NCBI GenBank assembly: GCA_007571305.1 | Contig: RKRR01000002.1 | Coordinates: forward strand, 1 to 64,000 | Direction: 5' to 3' | Length of the DNA: 64,000 nt | Origin: Candidatus Poribacteria bacterium | GTDB taxonomy: Bacteria > Poribacteria > WGA-4E > WGA-3G | Shown: positions 1-8,190 of the stretch, piece after piece | Layout: every line of letters starts with the position of its first letter | Numbering within the stretch: position 1 is the stretch's first letter | The notes under the pieces: model-generated | What the model was told of the DNA's origin: nothing | The model's database searches: none | What the model saw: only the letters and a program-made list of their open reading frames with translations | Program-made: the position numbers and the translations under genes

Positions 1-929
1 GTATCATGAATTATATTTTCGTTAAGCCTTAGCCCCGTAAGTTGTGCTAATCCTACAAGCGGAGCAATATTCCTGATTTCGTTACCGCTAAGTTCTAAGC
101 TTGTGAGTTGTGTCAATCCTGTGATCGATGTAATATCTACAATTTGATTGTTACTAACGGATAGGTTTTTCAAATGTTTTAAGCCTGCGAGTGGTTTAAT
201 GTTACTACTAATTTGATTGAAAGAGAGCTCTAAGAAGTAAAGCTTCTCTAATTTACTGAGTGGTTTGATATCGCTGACTTGATTATTGCTGATGGATATG
301 CTTCTCAAATGTTTTAATTCGGTAAGTGGTTTGATGTCGCTGATTTGATTATTACTAAGTCTTAGGGACTGAAGCTGCGTTAGTTTTTCAAGTGGTGTGA
401 TGTCTTTAATCTGATTCCACCGCAGAGATAACGTTGTAAGTTGTGTCAATTTTGTGAGAGGAGTTATATCGTCGATTTTGTTATAGTTCAGATGCAACGC
501 TGTGAGTTTTGTCAATCGAGCAAGCAGTTTGATGTCACTGACTTCGTTATAAGAAAGGTTTAACTTCGTGAGTTTTGTCAATCGAGCAAGTGGTTTGATG
601 TCACTAATTGAATTCTGTACAATCTCTAAATCTCTCAACTGCGTTAATCCGGCAAGCGGCGTAAGGTTCGTAATTTGATTCTGATAGATATATAAACTGG
701 TTAAACCGGTTGCTCTCTCTAACCCTGTTAAGTCTTGGATATCTTGCCCACTGACAGATAGGTGAGTTAATTTTTTCAGTTCCTTCTCCATGATAGGCTC
801 GCTTTCATCTAACTTGAGGGATCCTCGTACTACAGCAGCCAAGTTCGAGTCAGGTATCTCCACGGGTTCAGGCGATGAACAACTTACAAAGACAATCAGT
901 GGGAGAAAAACAAGACAAAAGAGTCTCAT
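1..929 (-). CDS. Leucine-rich-repeat lipoprotein, 3' end outside window
   Basis: The minus strand reads open from an ATG at 929-927 to the window edge, about 309 codons. The N-terminus is a lipoprotein signal: MRLFC, a hydrophobic stretch, then a lipobox ending FVSC-SS, so the protein is probably lipidated at Cys17 and anchored in a membrane facing outward. From about residue 48 onward come about eleven to twelve 22-residue repeats of the internalin type (LxxLxxLxLxxNxIxDIxPLxxL). This family normally forms a curved protein- or glycan-binding surface. A GGAA sequence lies about 10 bases before the ATG. The C-terminus is cut off, so any further domain is unknown. The class is clear; the ligand is not. 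Confidence 0.85.
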   Translation of the reverse strand, partial: MRLFCLVFLPLIVFVSCSSPEPVEIPDSNLAAVVRGSLKLDESEPIMEKELKKLTHLSVSGQDIQDLTGLERATGLTSLYIYQNQITNLTPLAGLTQLRDLEIVQNSISDIKPLARLTKLTKLNLSYNEVSDIKLLARLTKLTALHLNYNKIDDITPLTKLTQLTTLSLRWNQIKDITPLEKLTQLQSLRLSNNQISDIKPLTELKHLRSISISNNQVSDIKPLSKLEKLYFLELSFNQISSNIKPLAGLKHLKNLSVSNNQIVDITSITGLTQLTSLELSGNEIRNIAPLVGLAQLTGLRLNENIIHD

Positions 930-1112
930 TAGGTCAGTTTCCTTCAATTTCGACGAAGAATCTCTGTTAAGATCACAATTTGGACAACATTCATTGGGAG
1001 TATAGCAGTTTCCCTCGTAAATTACCAGTGTTTTCGGAATGCAATTTTTGCATCCGATTCAAGCGAAATCTGTTATAGTAACCTTCAAAAACTGCGGGCC
1101 TCGTGTAGTCCT

Positions 1113-2024
1113 ATGGCATTCATGAATCAGACACTCACCGCAATAGATGGTATCACGGTGGGGCACGCGACCAATTCAACTGCCCGGACAGGGTGTACCG
1201 TTATCCTCTGTCCGGCCGGAGCAACGGCGGGCGTAGATGTGCGCGGGGCTGCCCCCGGTACACGCGAGACAGAAGCACTCCGTCCGGGACGTTTGGTCCA
1301 AAAAGCACATGCTATGCTCCTAACAGGTGGAAGTGCCTTCGGGTTAGACGCGGCAGGTGGTGTCGTTCAGTATCTTGAGGAGCAGAACATCGGTTTTCCC
1401 GCAGGCCCTGTTCGGGTGCCGATTGTTCCTGCTGCTGTGATTTTCGATTTGGAGGTGGGTGATGCAAGGGTACGTCCTGATCGGGAGATGGGGTATCAGG
1501 CGTGTCTCAACGCTACAGATGAACCCGTAGTGATGGGGGCTGTCGGAGCAGGCACAGGGGCAACAGTGGGTAAAACTCCGGGTGTTACGCCTTCTCTGGG
1601 CGGTGTCGGCTCGGCATGTATGCGTCTCGGCTCAGGTTTAATTGTTGCGGCAATTATGGTTGTGAATGCACTTGGGAACGTTGTGCATCCAAGGACGGGT
1701 GAGATTCTGGCAGGTGGAAAAGAAAATGGCGATTTTGTAGACATCACGGGACGGCTCTTGGACGCAGACTTGGTTCAGGGCACCAATACGACTATCGGTG
1801 TTGTGGCTACAAATGCGATACTTTCCTCCGCAGAAGCTCACCGAGTCGCAGAGATGGCACACGACGGAATGGCACGCGCCATTCGTCCGGCGCATACGAT
1901 GTTCGATGGAGATACACTTTTTGCTCTTGCTACAGGACCTCACACTGGAAGCACTGTAAATGCCGTTGGTATTCTCGCTGCAGAAGTAGTCGCAGAAGCG
2001 ATTGTTAACGCAGTGACCATCTAA
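1113..2024 (+). CDS. P1 family (DmpA/NylC-like, S58) aminopeptidase-type hydrolase
   Basis: The 303-residue product has the full-length fold signature of the P1/DmpA family, N-terminal nucleophile hydrolases that cleave themselves into alpha and beta chains. Visible family blocks are DGITVGHAT near residue 12, TGGSAFGLDAAGG near 71, and the autocleavage region GTNTTIGVVATNA, with the expected cut between Asn225 and Thr226, as in NylC. Members hydrolyse N-terminal amino acids, D-esters or beta-peptides; the substrate here cannot be read. No signal peptide is visible, so it is probably cytoplasmic. Met4 is an alternative start, and neither start has a clear ribosome site. Its 3' end overlaps the convergent phosphodiesterase gene by 4 bp. 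Confidence 0.88.
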   Translation: MAFMNQTLTAIDGITVGHATNSTARTGCTVILCPAGATAGVDVRGAAPGTRETEALRPGRLVQKAHAMLLTGGSAFGLDAAGGVVQYLEEQNIGFPAGPVRVPIVPAAVIFDLEVGDARVRPDREMGYQACLNATDEPVVMGAVGAGTGATVGKTPGVTPSLGGVGSACMRLGSGLIVAAIMVVNALGNVVHPRTGEILAGGKENGDFVDITGRLLDADLVQGTNTTIGVVATNAILSSAEAHRVAEMAHDGMARAIRPAHTMFDGDTLFALATGPHTGSTVNAVGILAAEVVAEAIVNAVTI

Positions 2025-3424
2025 ATCGGTTTCCCTTGCATTGCCTCTGGAATTTCAATACCGAATTCGTTCAGCACCGTCGGGGCAATATCGTATATAC
2101 TCTGTGTAGGCATTTTTCCGATGTGTCGCGACCCGGGGGACATTTCTACAGTGGAATCGGATGCAGATTTGAAAATGTAAATTCCCATCTCTGCGTGGTT
2201 GCAATCGTCGGGTCCGGTATCGTTTTCGTAGGTATAAATGCTGTTGTATCCGACGCTTCCAACTGAGCGCCAAAAGAGATTACCGAAGTAGACAATGAGA
2301 TCCGGCGCGATGTTTCGGCATTCTCGATATACCTCTTCGGGTTTGAAGACACGTGTGCCGATGTTATGTCCCTCCTCATCTACGATTGCTTCGAGCTGCT
2401 CCTTCAGTTCATCTCGGACGCTCTCATAATCTTCTGCCCTGACAATTCCGTGAGGTTCCCTACCTTCAATGTTAATAAAAATTCGCGCGTAATACCCACC
2501 TTCTCCCCACGCTTTTGTTTTTTTCCAGTCCACTAAATCCGCTGTCCATCGTGTAATTCCTTCAGGTTCGCATTTAAGTGTCAAATAACCGTGTTGTCGA
2601 AGCCATTCATTGACGCAGATACCCCCATCCATCCGTTTCGCGCCGTGGTCGGAAACAATCATGACCGTAGTGCTTTCGTCTACGCACGTTAATGTCTCTC
2701 CGAGTTCAGTATCGAGAGCGCGATAGTAGTTCCGCATCGTATCTGAAAAGGGCGAGTGCGGTTCGTACTTCGGGTGTGTTTTGTCCCAAAATCGCCAGAA
2801 GGCGTGATGGAGTCGATCCGACCCCATTTCAACCATTGTAAAGAGGTCCCAGTCCTTTGTTTCGAGCAGATAACGTGCGAGTTTGAAACGTTCTGCGGTC
2901 ATTTTGAGGAGTTGTTGCTCCAGTTCGGCGCGCCGATCGGTGCGAAAATTGGGTATATCAATCATGTAGTCGCTTGGGACTTGTGTGATTTCCCGTGTAA
3001 GTCGCCTTGGGAAGGTCCATTGTGAATTGAGATTGGGTGTGAGGAAACTGGTAACCATCCATCCCGGAAACGGTTTTGCTGGGTAGGTGAGCGGCACTCC
3101 CAAAACGACTGATTTCTTTTGCGCCTGCCCCAGCAGGTCCCAGAGAGTCGGCACTTTGATGGCGCGGGAATTGGCGATAGCGAGTGCGTCGTAGGAATAA
3201 TCCGTGCGATTGCGGAAACCATAGATACCGAGTTCACCCGGATCACGGCTGGTCATCATGCACATCCATGCTGGCACGGTGATCGGCGGGATCGTGCTTT
3301 CTAATTCACCATAGATGCCTTCTTCCATCAAACGATGTGTATTGGGCATATCCGCTTTGAAAGCGTCAAAAACAATCTCAGGAGCGGCACAATCCCAACC
3401 GATAATAAGCACGCGTTTTTTCAT
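2021..3424 (-). CDS. Alkaline phosphatase superfamily phosphodiesterase/nucleotide pyrophosphatase-like
   Basis: The 467-residue protein belongs to the type I phosphodiesterase/alkaline phosphatase superfamily. An early metal-ligand Asp is seen in IIGWDCA (Asp11), the likely nucleophile is Thr49 in PPITVPAW, and VSDHGA supplies the second metal site, with a late NHAEMG block. Such enzymes hydrolyse or transfer phosphoryl groups on nucleotides, lipids or glycans; the substrate is unknown. There is no clear signal peptide. It is the last gene of the operon starting near 8044 and begins 17 bp after the STT3-like gene. The family is sometimes found beside glycan and glycosyltransfer genes, which fits the context but proves nothing. 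Confidence 0.85.
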   Translation of the reverse strand: MKKRVLIIGWDCAAPEIVFDAFKADMPNTHRLMEEGIYGELESTIPPITVPAWMCMMTSRDPGELGIYGFRNRTDYSYDALAIANSRAIKVPTLWDLLGQAQKKSVVLGVPLTYPAKPFPGWMVTSFLTPNLNSQWTFPRRLTREITQVPSDYMIDIPNFRTDRRAELEQQLLKMTAERFKLARYLLETKDWDLFTMVEMGSDRLHHAFWRFWDKTHPKYEPHSPFSDTMRNYYRALDTELGETLTCVDESTTVMIVSDHGAKRMDGGICVNEWLRQHGYLTLKCEPEGITRWTADLVDWKKTKAWGEGGYYARIFINIEGREPHGIVRAEDYESVRDELKEQLEAIVDEEGHNIGTRVFKPEEVYRECRNIAPDLIVYFGNLFWRSVGSVGYNSIYTYENDTGPDDCNHAEMGIYIFKSASDSTVEMSPGSRHIGKMPTQSIYDIAPTVLNEFGIEIPEAMQGKPI

Positions 3425-3441
3425 TTTAATACCTTTACCAA

Positions 3442-5448
3442 TTATCTGCGTTTTTCTTCCTCCGTTTGTGTTGCGAGATATTTTAAATCTGGTTTTATGT
3501 CAGGTGGATAGCGAATCTCCCATATCTTAACGCGCGCGTTAGAGAACTCTTGATTCGGATAAATAAGAACGAATGCCTTACTCTGTTGCTGACTTAATAA
3601 CGGGTTACTGTCAAATTGATCACCAATTAACATCAAATGTGTTGCGCCATGCGTTTTTAAGAATTCTAAACATAGCCGTTCCGATTTAACACGCTCCACA
3701 TATTGCTCATAAAGGTATATCCAATTAGGAATATAATGATCAGGATCTGTAATTGTTTTCACACCGCCGAAAACATTCAACTGTGTACCGTAATTCCATT
3801 TTGCTGCGATAACGGCGGTCCGTGGAAGTTCTGTATCTATCCAATGGAATGCTATCATTATCTGGCTGTTACCGGGAATTGGTTTACGCATCTGGGCTGC
3901 GGCAGAAATTGTACGTTTTGCATAGGCACCTAAAGGAGGAAAAAACATGACACTCAGGAGAAGCACACAACATGCGATTGTTTTTGTTAGTCGGGTAATA
4001 GTGTTATATTTCCCGCCCTCTACAGTCGGGAATAGATAGTTCGTTATAAGTTCTATAAACACTGCCGTAAAGAAAGCAAGAGGAACACCGATAAAGAAGT
4101 CATAGCGTTTCCCACCTCTTGAAAGTCCAACCCACAAGAAAAACCATGTGAGCATTGCAAGCGTCACTAATTCGTTTTTTTTCATCCCCCTCCATAAATA
4201 GGCAAGGCTTCCGAGACTTAGGAACACCAATCCTAATGAAATCAAAAAGAGTATATTGCACGTGCCAGCATTTGTCCATCCGCTGATCACGTCTCTAAAG
4301 AAAGTTGTTCCAACAAACAGAAAAATTGAACCAGCGAGAGGGAGGCTTTTCCATTTCCAGAGATGAAAACTAGCGAGGATTGCACCAAGACTGCCGAATA
4401 GAAAAACCGTGCCGTAACGGTTTATCCAGTATCCACTTCGAGGATCTCTAAGTTCCCCAATACTTTTCATGAGTTTGCTTTCACTAAAAGCGAAAGCAGT
4501 TGTCTCAAAGGTATCAAATTGAAAAAAAAAGAAACTGATGCCCGAAATCATGACAATGAGCGTTAATCCCCAAGCAAGTTTTTGGGTATATGGACGGAGC
4601 GGTTGAAAAAAAAGAAGCAATAGGAACTTCATCCCGCGTAGGGAAAATATGACAACCGGAGGGACAAGCATCAGGACAGCAACATGCGTCGAAAAGCCTG
4701 ATCCATTACGGTAAGCTGGACTAATAAGGAATAGCCACGGTATGAACATGGACATCCAAAGGATATATTCCAATAAATTCTCTTCTGTCTCTATGGTACA
4801 GAACTTCCAAAGTTCAATAGCGTGTATGATTAAAAGGAAAGAACCGAATCCCTCCCAAGAAAGTCCTCCTAGGAACACAGTCACGCCAGAGATCACGGTT
4901 GTGAGATATCTTTGCCATCCCGTTATAATTTGTTCTTTCCATAAGTAACTGGTGACGGCAATCGTCCCCGCCATCCAACACCATGCATCTCGGTCGCCAA
5001 AACCGGCAGCACTTCGCTCTATGCTGCCGGGTAGAGTTGCCAAAAGAAGACTGACGAGGGTAGCAAAGAGGAGTCCGTAAGAACGAGTGAAAAATAAGAA
5101 AATAACACTAAGACCCACAGAAAAACAAAGAGGTGGGAGATAGAGTTGTATCTGATATAAAGACCACCACGGAAACGCCTTATAGAAATATGCTATCGCG
5201 TAGGCGTAAAGGGAGAGCAACTGACCATTATCTCTACCAAGAGGCAACCATCGGTGCATATCACGTTCAGGAAGGTGTCCACGTTCAGTAATGATGCCCG
5301 CCTGCCAATAGTAGAGATAGGCATCATGTTCGGTAAATTGCCTTGGTGGAAGGTGCTCTGTGCCTTGAATACGGATCCAGAAAGACAATAGTATAATACC
5401 AATGAATAATACGCCGGTGCAAACGTGACAGAAAAACCTGTTTTCCAT
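3442..5448 (-). CDS. STT3-like oligosaccharyltransferase (membrane)
   Basis: The 668-residue protein has one N-terminal helix, an extracytoplasmic loop, about a dozen membrane segments and a soluble C-terminal domain from about residue 480. This is the architecture of STT3/AglB/PglB, which move a lipid-linked glycan onto Asn. Three STT3 landmarks are visible: FTEHDAYLYY (Asp42, the first-loop acidic motif), AGFGDRDAW (Asp152 and Asp154, the DxD region), and KWNYGTQLNVFGG (W551-N-Y-G), matching the WWDYG sequon-binding motif with Asp changed to Asn. The divergence is large, so a related GT-C enzyme that moves glycan to another acceptor is possible. It starts 21 bp after a small membrane protein gene in the same operon. 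Confidence 0.72.
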   Translation of the reverse strand: MENRFFCHVCTGVLFIGIILLSFWIRIQGTEHLPPRQFTEHDAYLYYWQAGIITERGHLPERDMHRWLPLGRDNGQLLSLYAYAIAYFYKAFPWWSLYQIQLYLPPLCFSVGLSVIFLFFTRSYGLLFATLVSLLLATLPGSIERSAAGFGDRDAWCWMAGTIAVTSYLWKEQIITGWQRYLTTVISGVTVFLGGLSWEGFGSFLLIIHAIELWKFCTIETEENLLEYILWMSMFIPWLFLISPAYRNGSGFSTHVAVLMLVPPVVIFSLRGMKFLLLLFFQPLRPYTQKLAWGLTLIVMISGISFFFFQFDTFETTAFAFSESKLMKSIGELRDPRSGYWINRYGTVFLFGSLGAILASFHLWKWKSLPLAGSIFLFVGTTFFRDVISGWTNAGTCNILFLISLGLVFLSLGSLAYLWRGMKKNELVTLAMLTWFFLWVGLSRGGKRYDFFIGVPLAFFTAVFIELITNYLFPTVEGGKYNTITRLTKTIACCVLLLSVMFFPPLGAYAKRTISAAAQMRKPIPGNSQIMIAFHWIDTELPRTAVIAAKWNYGTQLNVFGGVKTITDPDHYIPNWIYLYEQYVERVKSERLCLEFLKTHGATHLMLIGDQFDSNPLLSQQQSKAFVLIYPNQEFSNARVKIWEIRYPPDIKPDLKYLATQTEEEKRR

Positions 5449-5469
5449 TTCCTATATTGGAGGACACTT

Positions 5470-5736
5470 TCACCTAGTGTTATTCTCATGCCGCCTGCGT
5501 TCTCTCGCCTTCTGAACAAATTCCCGTAGACGTTCCCTGCGCTCCGTACAGCAGTTACAGAACTTCTTTTTAACAGTCAGTGTGTCCTTCGTCTGTGTAG
5601 ATGTGCTTGTTTCCACTTGTGTATTCCTCACCTCTTTCTGCACAGTGGGTGTATGGATCGCATAACTGATAAAATCTACGAGGAGCACAGCAACCGCAAA
5701 GACAGCAACACCGTATAGAAGGTAGATCTTTTTCAT
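5470..5736 (-). CDS. Small single-pass membrane protein with CNCC motif, function unknown
   Basis: The 88-residue protein has one N-terminal membrane segment (residues 4-27), then a Thr/Ser/Gln-rich stretch and a basic tail. A cysteine cluster, FCNCC, lies near residue 60, before an Arg-rich helix. The C-terminus carries NNT, a possible Asn-glycosylation sequon. The start codon overlaps the stop of the upstream gene (ATGA) and has AAGGAG before it, so translation is probably coupled. I do not recognise a family. Its place directly before the STT3-like gene suggests a partner or substrate of that enzyme, as inference only. Confidence 0.7.
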   Translation of the reverse strand: MKKIYLLYGVAVFAVAVLLVDFISYAIHTPTVQKEVRNTQVETSTSTQTKDTLTVKKKFCNCCTERRERLREFVQKARERRRHENNTR

Positions 5737-6755
5737 TTCTCCTTTTCTTCTCCTTGAATGGAACGTTCAATGTACCTCGCGTACTCCGGATCCGATTCTT
5801 TCAGATGGCGAAGTCCCTCCTCGGGTCCATAGCGACTCAACGCTCGCATCGCAGCCTGAAAACGTTTGGGTGAAAAACTTTCAGGCAAACTTTCTTCAAA
5901 TTCAACCAAATCCTTTTCCAGATCAACTTCAGCAGGCAGCTCCGAGGTATCCGAGAGTATCGAATTAAACAATTTTTGGATTTCTGTGTCAATGTCTATA
6001 TCATTTTCGGTGAGAACGTCACGCATCTCAAGAACATTCGACTTTGTGCTTGGTTCTTGCGGGGCCACAGGTGGTTCTACGGTTGGAGAATCGACCACTA
6101 ACTCCTTCTCATGACTTGGGTGTGGCGCGCCGGGGACAGTCTCTTCTGTCTCTGAAACAGGGGGTGTTGCAGCGGGTTGGTGATAATTTTTCAGAATGTC
6201 AAATGCCCATTTACCGAAAGCAGCATCGTCTGTCTCAAAATACAAACTTCCCCAGGCATTGTATCTTTCTTCGGCGACAAATTCCATTGCTACTTGCAAA
6301 TGATCCTCTGCATCGCTTTCCTCAAGGCGGTCAATTAATGCTTGTCGAACCCGTGGCTTGGCTGACTCGGGAGTTTCGTCCGGAAAGTGTTCCCGAAATT
6401 TCTTCTCAAATACCCTAGAAAAGGCACTTTTGTCAACCTCTAACCCTTGTGACTCAAAGAAGTCAAGCGTAGCATACAGACTTGTCGGTTGAGTTTCTAA
6501 AAACGCCTCATACTCCGGAGTATCCATGATGGCTAACTTTTTCCGCCGATAATCGGAAATGGGTTGTCCTTCTATATGACGCTCGCGAGCCATCTGTCTG
6601 AGAAGTTCAGCTTTATTGGAGACTTCAGGTCGCGATTGCTGCTCCTCAACAATGACAGGAATCTGGACAGTATTCTCTTCGCGGTGGGTTCTCCAAAAAA
6701 CATACCCCGCTATCACCGTGAAAAGGGTTCCAAGGATAAGGAAATGTTTCCACAT
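5733..6755 (-). CDS. Membrane-anchored protein of unknown function, acidic
   Basis: The 340-residue protein starts with a short signal-anchor (residues 4-22), followed by a mostly charged, helical soluble part that should face outward. A Pro/Glu-rich linker (about residues 195-240) separates an N-terminal helical domain from an acidic C-terminal segment. The tail includes RYGPEEGLRHLKESDPEYA, which resembles EYGFEEGILIFSAQNPERA in the protein at 45431-46222, so the two may be distant relatives. AGGAGG lies 6 bases before the ATG. It is the third gene of the STT3 operon and overlaps the next gene by 4 bp. No known family is recognised. Confidence 0.75.
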   Translation of the reverse strand: MWKHFLILGTLFTVIAGYVFWRTHREENTVQIPVIVEEQQSRPEVSNKAELLRQMARERHIEGQPISDYRRKKLAIMDTPEYEAFLETQPTSLYATLDFFESQGLEVDKSAFSRVFEKKFREHFPDETPESAKPRVRQALIDRLEESDAEDHLQVAMEFVAEERYNAWGSLYFETDDAAFGKWAFDILKNYHQPAATPPVSETEETVPGAPHPSHEKELVVDSPTVEPPVAPQEPSTKSNVLEMRDVLTENDIDIDTEIQKLFNSILSDTSELPAEVDLEKDLVEFEESLPESFSPKRFQAAMRALSRYGPEEGLRHLKESDPEYARYIERSIQGEEKEK

Positions 6756-6773
6756 AAGCGACCTCCTATCATG

Positions 6774-7631
6774 TCATTTCTCATAATTTGATAATCGACT
6801 CAAAATAAAGGTTTGTTCAACCCACTTCAAAAATAAATCTGTAGTTGGGAAATTCGTGACGATCTCCCCGATGAGTATAGGCTTCTCGATAGCAATCCAT
6901 AGTAGACCATCTGATTGCCCATCTGCCTCAAATCGCGCCTGTATCCAATCTGTGTCCGTCTTTTCGGCTTCTGTCACAAATTTACCATAATGCCGTAAGA
7001 ACTCACGCGTTCCTGCGGAGTCTCCCCGCGCAAACCGGTTATTAAACCACGGTTTTATATGTTCTTGATTAAGAGTAAATGACCAAATACTATCAGGGTC
7101 AACGGTTTCGAGCATTCGCTTTACGCGATTGCTCAAAAAACTGGATGATCGTAACTCTGTGGCAGCAATCCTGTATTTCTGATTTCCTGTCTGCCAAGCG
7201 CACATGCGTATCATACTCGCACGCCGACGAATTAGAGTCAGTTGATGGATGGCTAAAAACGCCTTCTCAGTGGGTTCCCCAAAGTGTTCACGCAAAAAAT
7301 CTCTGTATTTCTCAACGGGCGGGGGCGCAACATTAATAAACTCTTCAAGCGTCTCAAACGGCTTATCTGTCGGATACACCCGCCTGACAAAATCTAAATA
7401 GACTTCAGAACTGATTACCTGCTTAAGGGTTTTGAAGTTTTCATCTAAAATTGGATCTGAAAACATACCTCGTAGTTTCACAAATACTTCTGCACACTGC
7501 AATTTATACGATGATTCTTCGACATGTTCCTCTATACGGGTTACCTCCTGTCCTCCATAAGAAAGAACCGTATAGTTGAATAGGCAGCAAAGGAGAATAG
7601 GGAATATATAAAGCATTAAGCGGTGAACCAT
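6774..7631 (-). CDS. Secreted or anchored protein of unknown function
   Basis: The chosen start gives 285 residues beginning MVHRLMLYIF, with a hydrophobic signal sequence to about residue 25. AGGAG lies 9 bases upstream. The longer open frame to 7706 would add 25 residues without signal character and overlap the upstream gene. The mature part is helical, charged and Arg-rich in the middle, with no motif I can name. It lies 18 bp before the 340-residue gene and 68 bp after the Cys-rich gene, in the same transcription unit. It is probably extracytoplasmic. The function is unknown. Confidence 0.72.
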   Translation of the reverse strand: MVHRLMLYIFPILLCCLFNYTVLSYGGQEVTRIEEHVEESSYKLQCAEVFVKLRGMFSDPILDENFKTLKQVISSEVYLDFVRRVYPTDKPFETLEEFINVAPPPVEKYRDFLREHFGEPTEKAFLAIHQLTLIRRRASMIRMCAWQTGNQKYRIAATELRSSSFLSNRVKRMLETVDPDSIWSFTLNQEHIKPWFNNRFARGDSAGTREFLRHYGKFVTEAEKTDTDWIQARFEADGQSDGLLWIAIEKPILIGEIVTNFPTTDLFLKWVEQTFILSRLSNYEK

Positions 7632-7699
7632 TGCTATATTAACTCCTATTTTTAAATGTGTAAGGTTGTGAAATAAATCACAACCGTTACAGAATTGGG

Positions 7700-7990
7700 T
7701 TAGCAATCACTTGGAACATTAGCACAAACCCCGTCGGCATAGTCGTCAGCGTCTTCACAAGCGTCTGAGTCCGAACCATGCTCCCCACAAATTAAAGAAG
7801 CACGTCCACGCGCAACGGAACATGCCAAAATTGCTGCAGCGCATTCTGGAGCATTGCTACCAGAAGCATAAGCTTCATTTAAATCTTGGTCATTCTGGTA
7901 TGTAACGTATAGACTCATGACAGCAAATAGTGTCAGTAGGCAAACTGCTGCAATGATTCGTTTTGCGTGCTTACGATTAAGTCGAATCAT
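7700..7990 (-). CDS. Small Cys-rich membrane-anchored or secreted peptide
   Basis: From ATG 7990 the product has 96 residues: a basic start (MIRLNRKHAKR), a hydrophobic segment, then a roughly 50-residue C-terminal part with six cysteines, the last being the final residue. The spacing (ECA, ACS, ICG, ACE, VCA, SDC) suggests three disulfides outside the cytoplasm. AAGGAG lies 12 bases before this ATG; an upstream in-frame ATG at 8044 adds 18 residues without signal character. It is the first gene of the operon, just behind a good promoter. It could be a structural or surface peptide or a modified product, but no family is recognised. Confidence 0.65.
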   Translation of the reverse strand: MIRLNRKHAKRIIAAVCLLTLFAVMSLYVTYQNDQDLNEAYASGSNAPECAAAILACSVARGRASLICGEHGSDSDACEDADDYADGVCANVPSDC

Positions 7991-8126
7991 GAGTAATAAT
8001 TTCTCCTTATTTGTATCACCCCTAACGTGATGGAAATCTACCATTTCTGAGAGTGTTGACCAAATAATAATGTGGAAATTGGTAGAAACCCTCTTGACTA
8101 CTCGAAACCCTACATCAATTACAAAA

Positions 8127-8154
8127 ATGATAACAAATTTAGAAAAATAGTCAA
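8127..8154 (-). promoter_or_regulatory. Sigma70-type promoter of the STT3 operon
   Basis: On the minus strand TTGACT (8154-8149) is followed by a 16-bp AT-rich spacer and TATCAT (8132-8127). Both boxes match five of six consensus bases. It points into the Cys-rich peptide gene and is the only strong promoter seen before this tightly packed six-gene unit. Confidence 0.6.
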
Positions 8155-8190
8155 GAAATTAAAAAAATGAAAATTTAGGGATAGGGAAAA

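Noticed and set aside
1-740. CRISPR-like regular repeats at the left edge
   Set aside because: The 66-base periodicity is the coding of 22-residue leucine-rich repeats, with changing sequence and an open frame.
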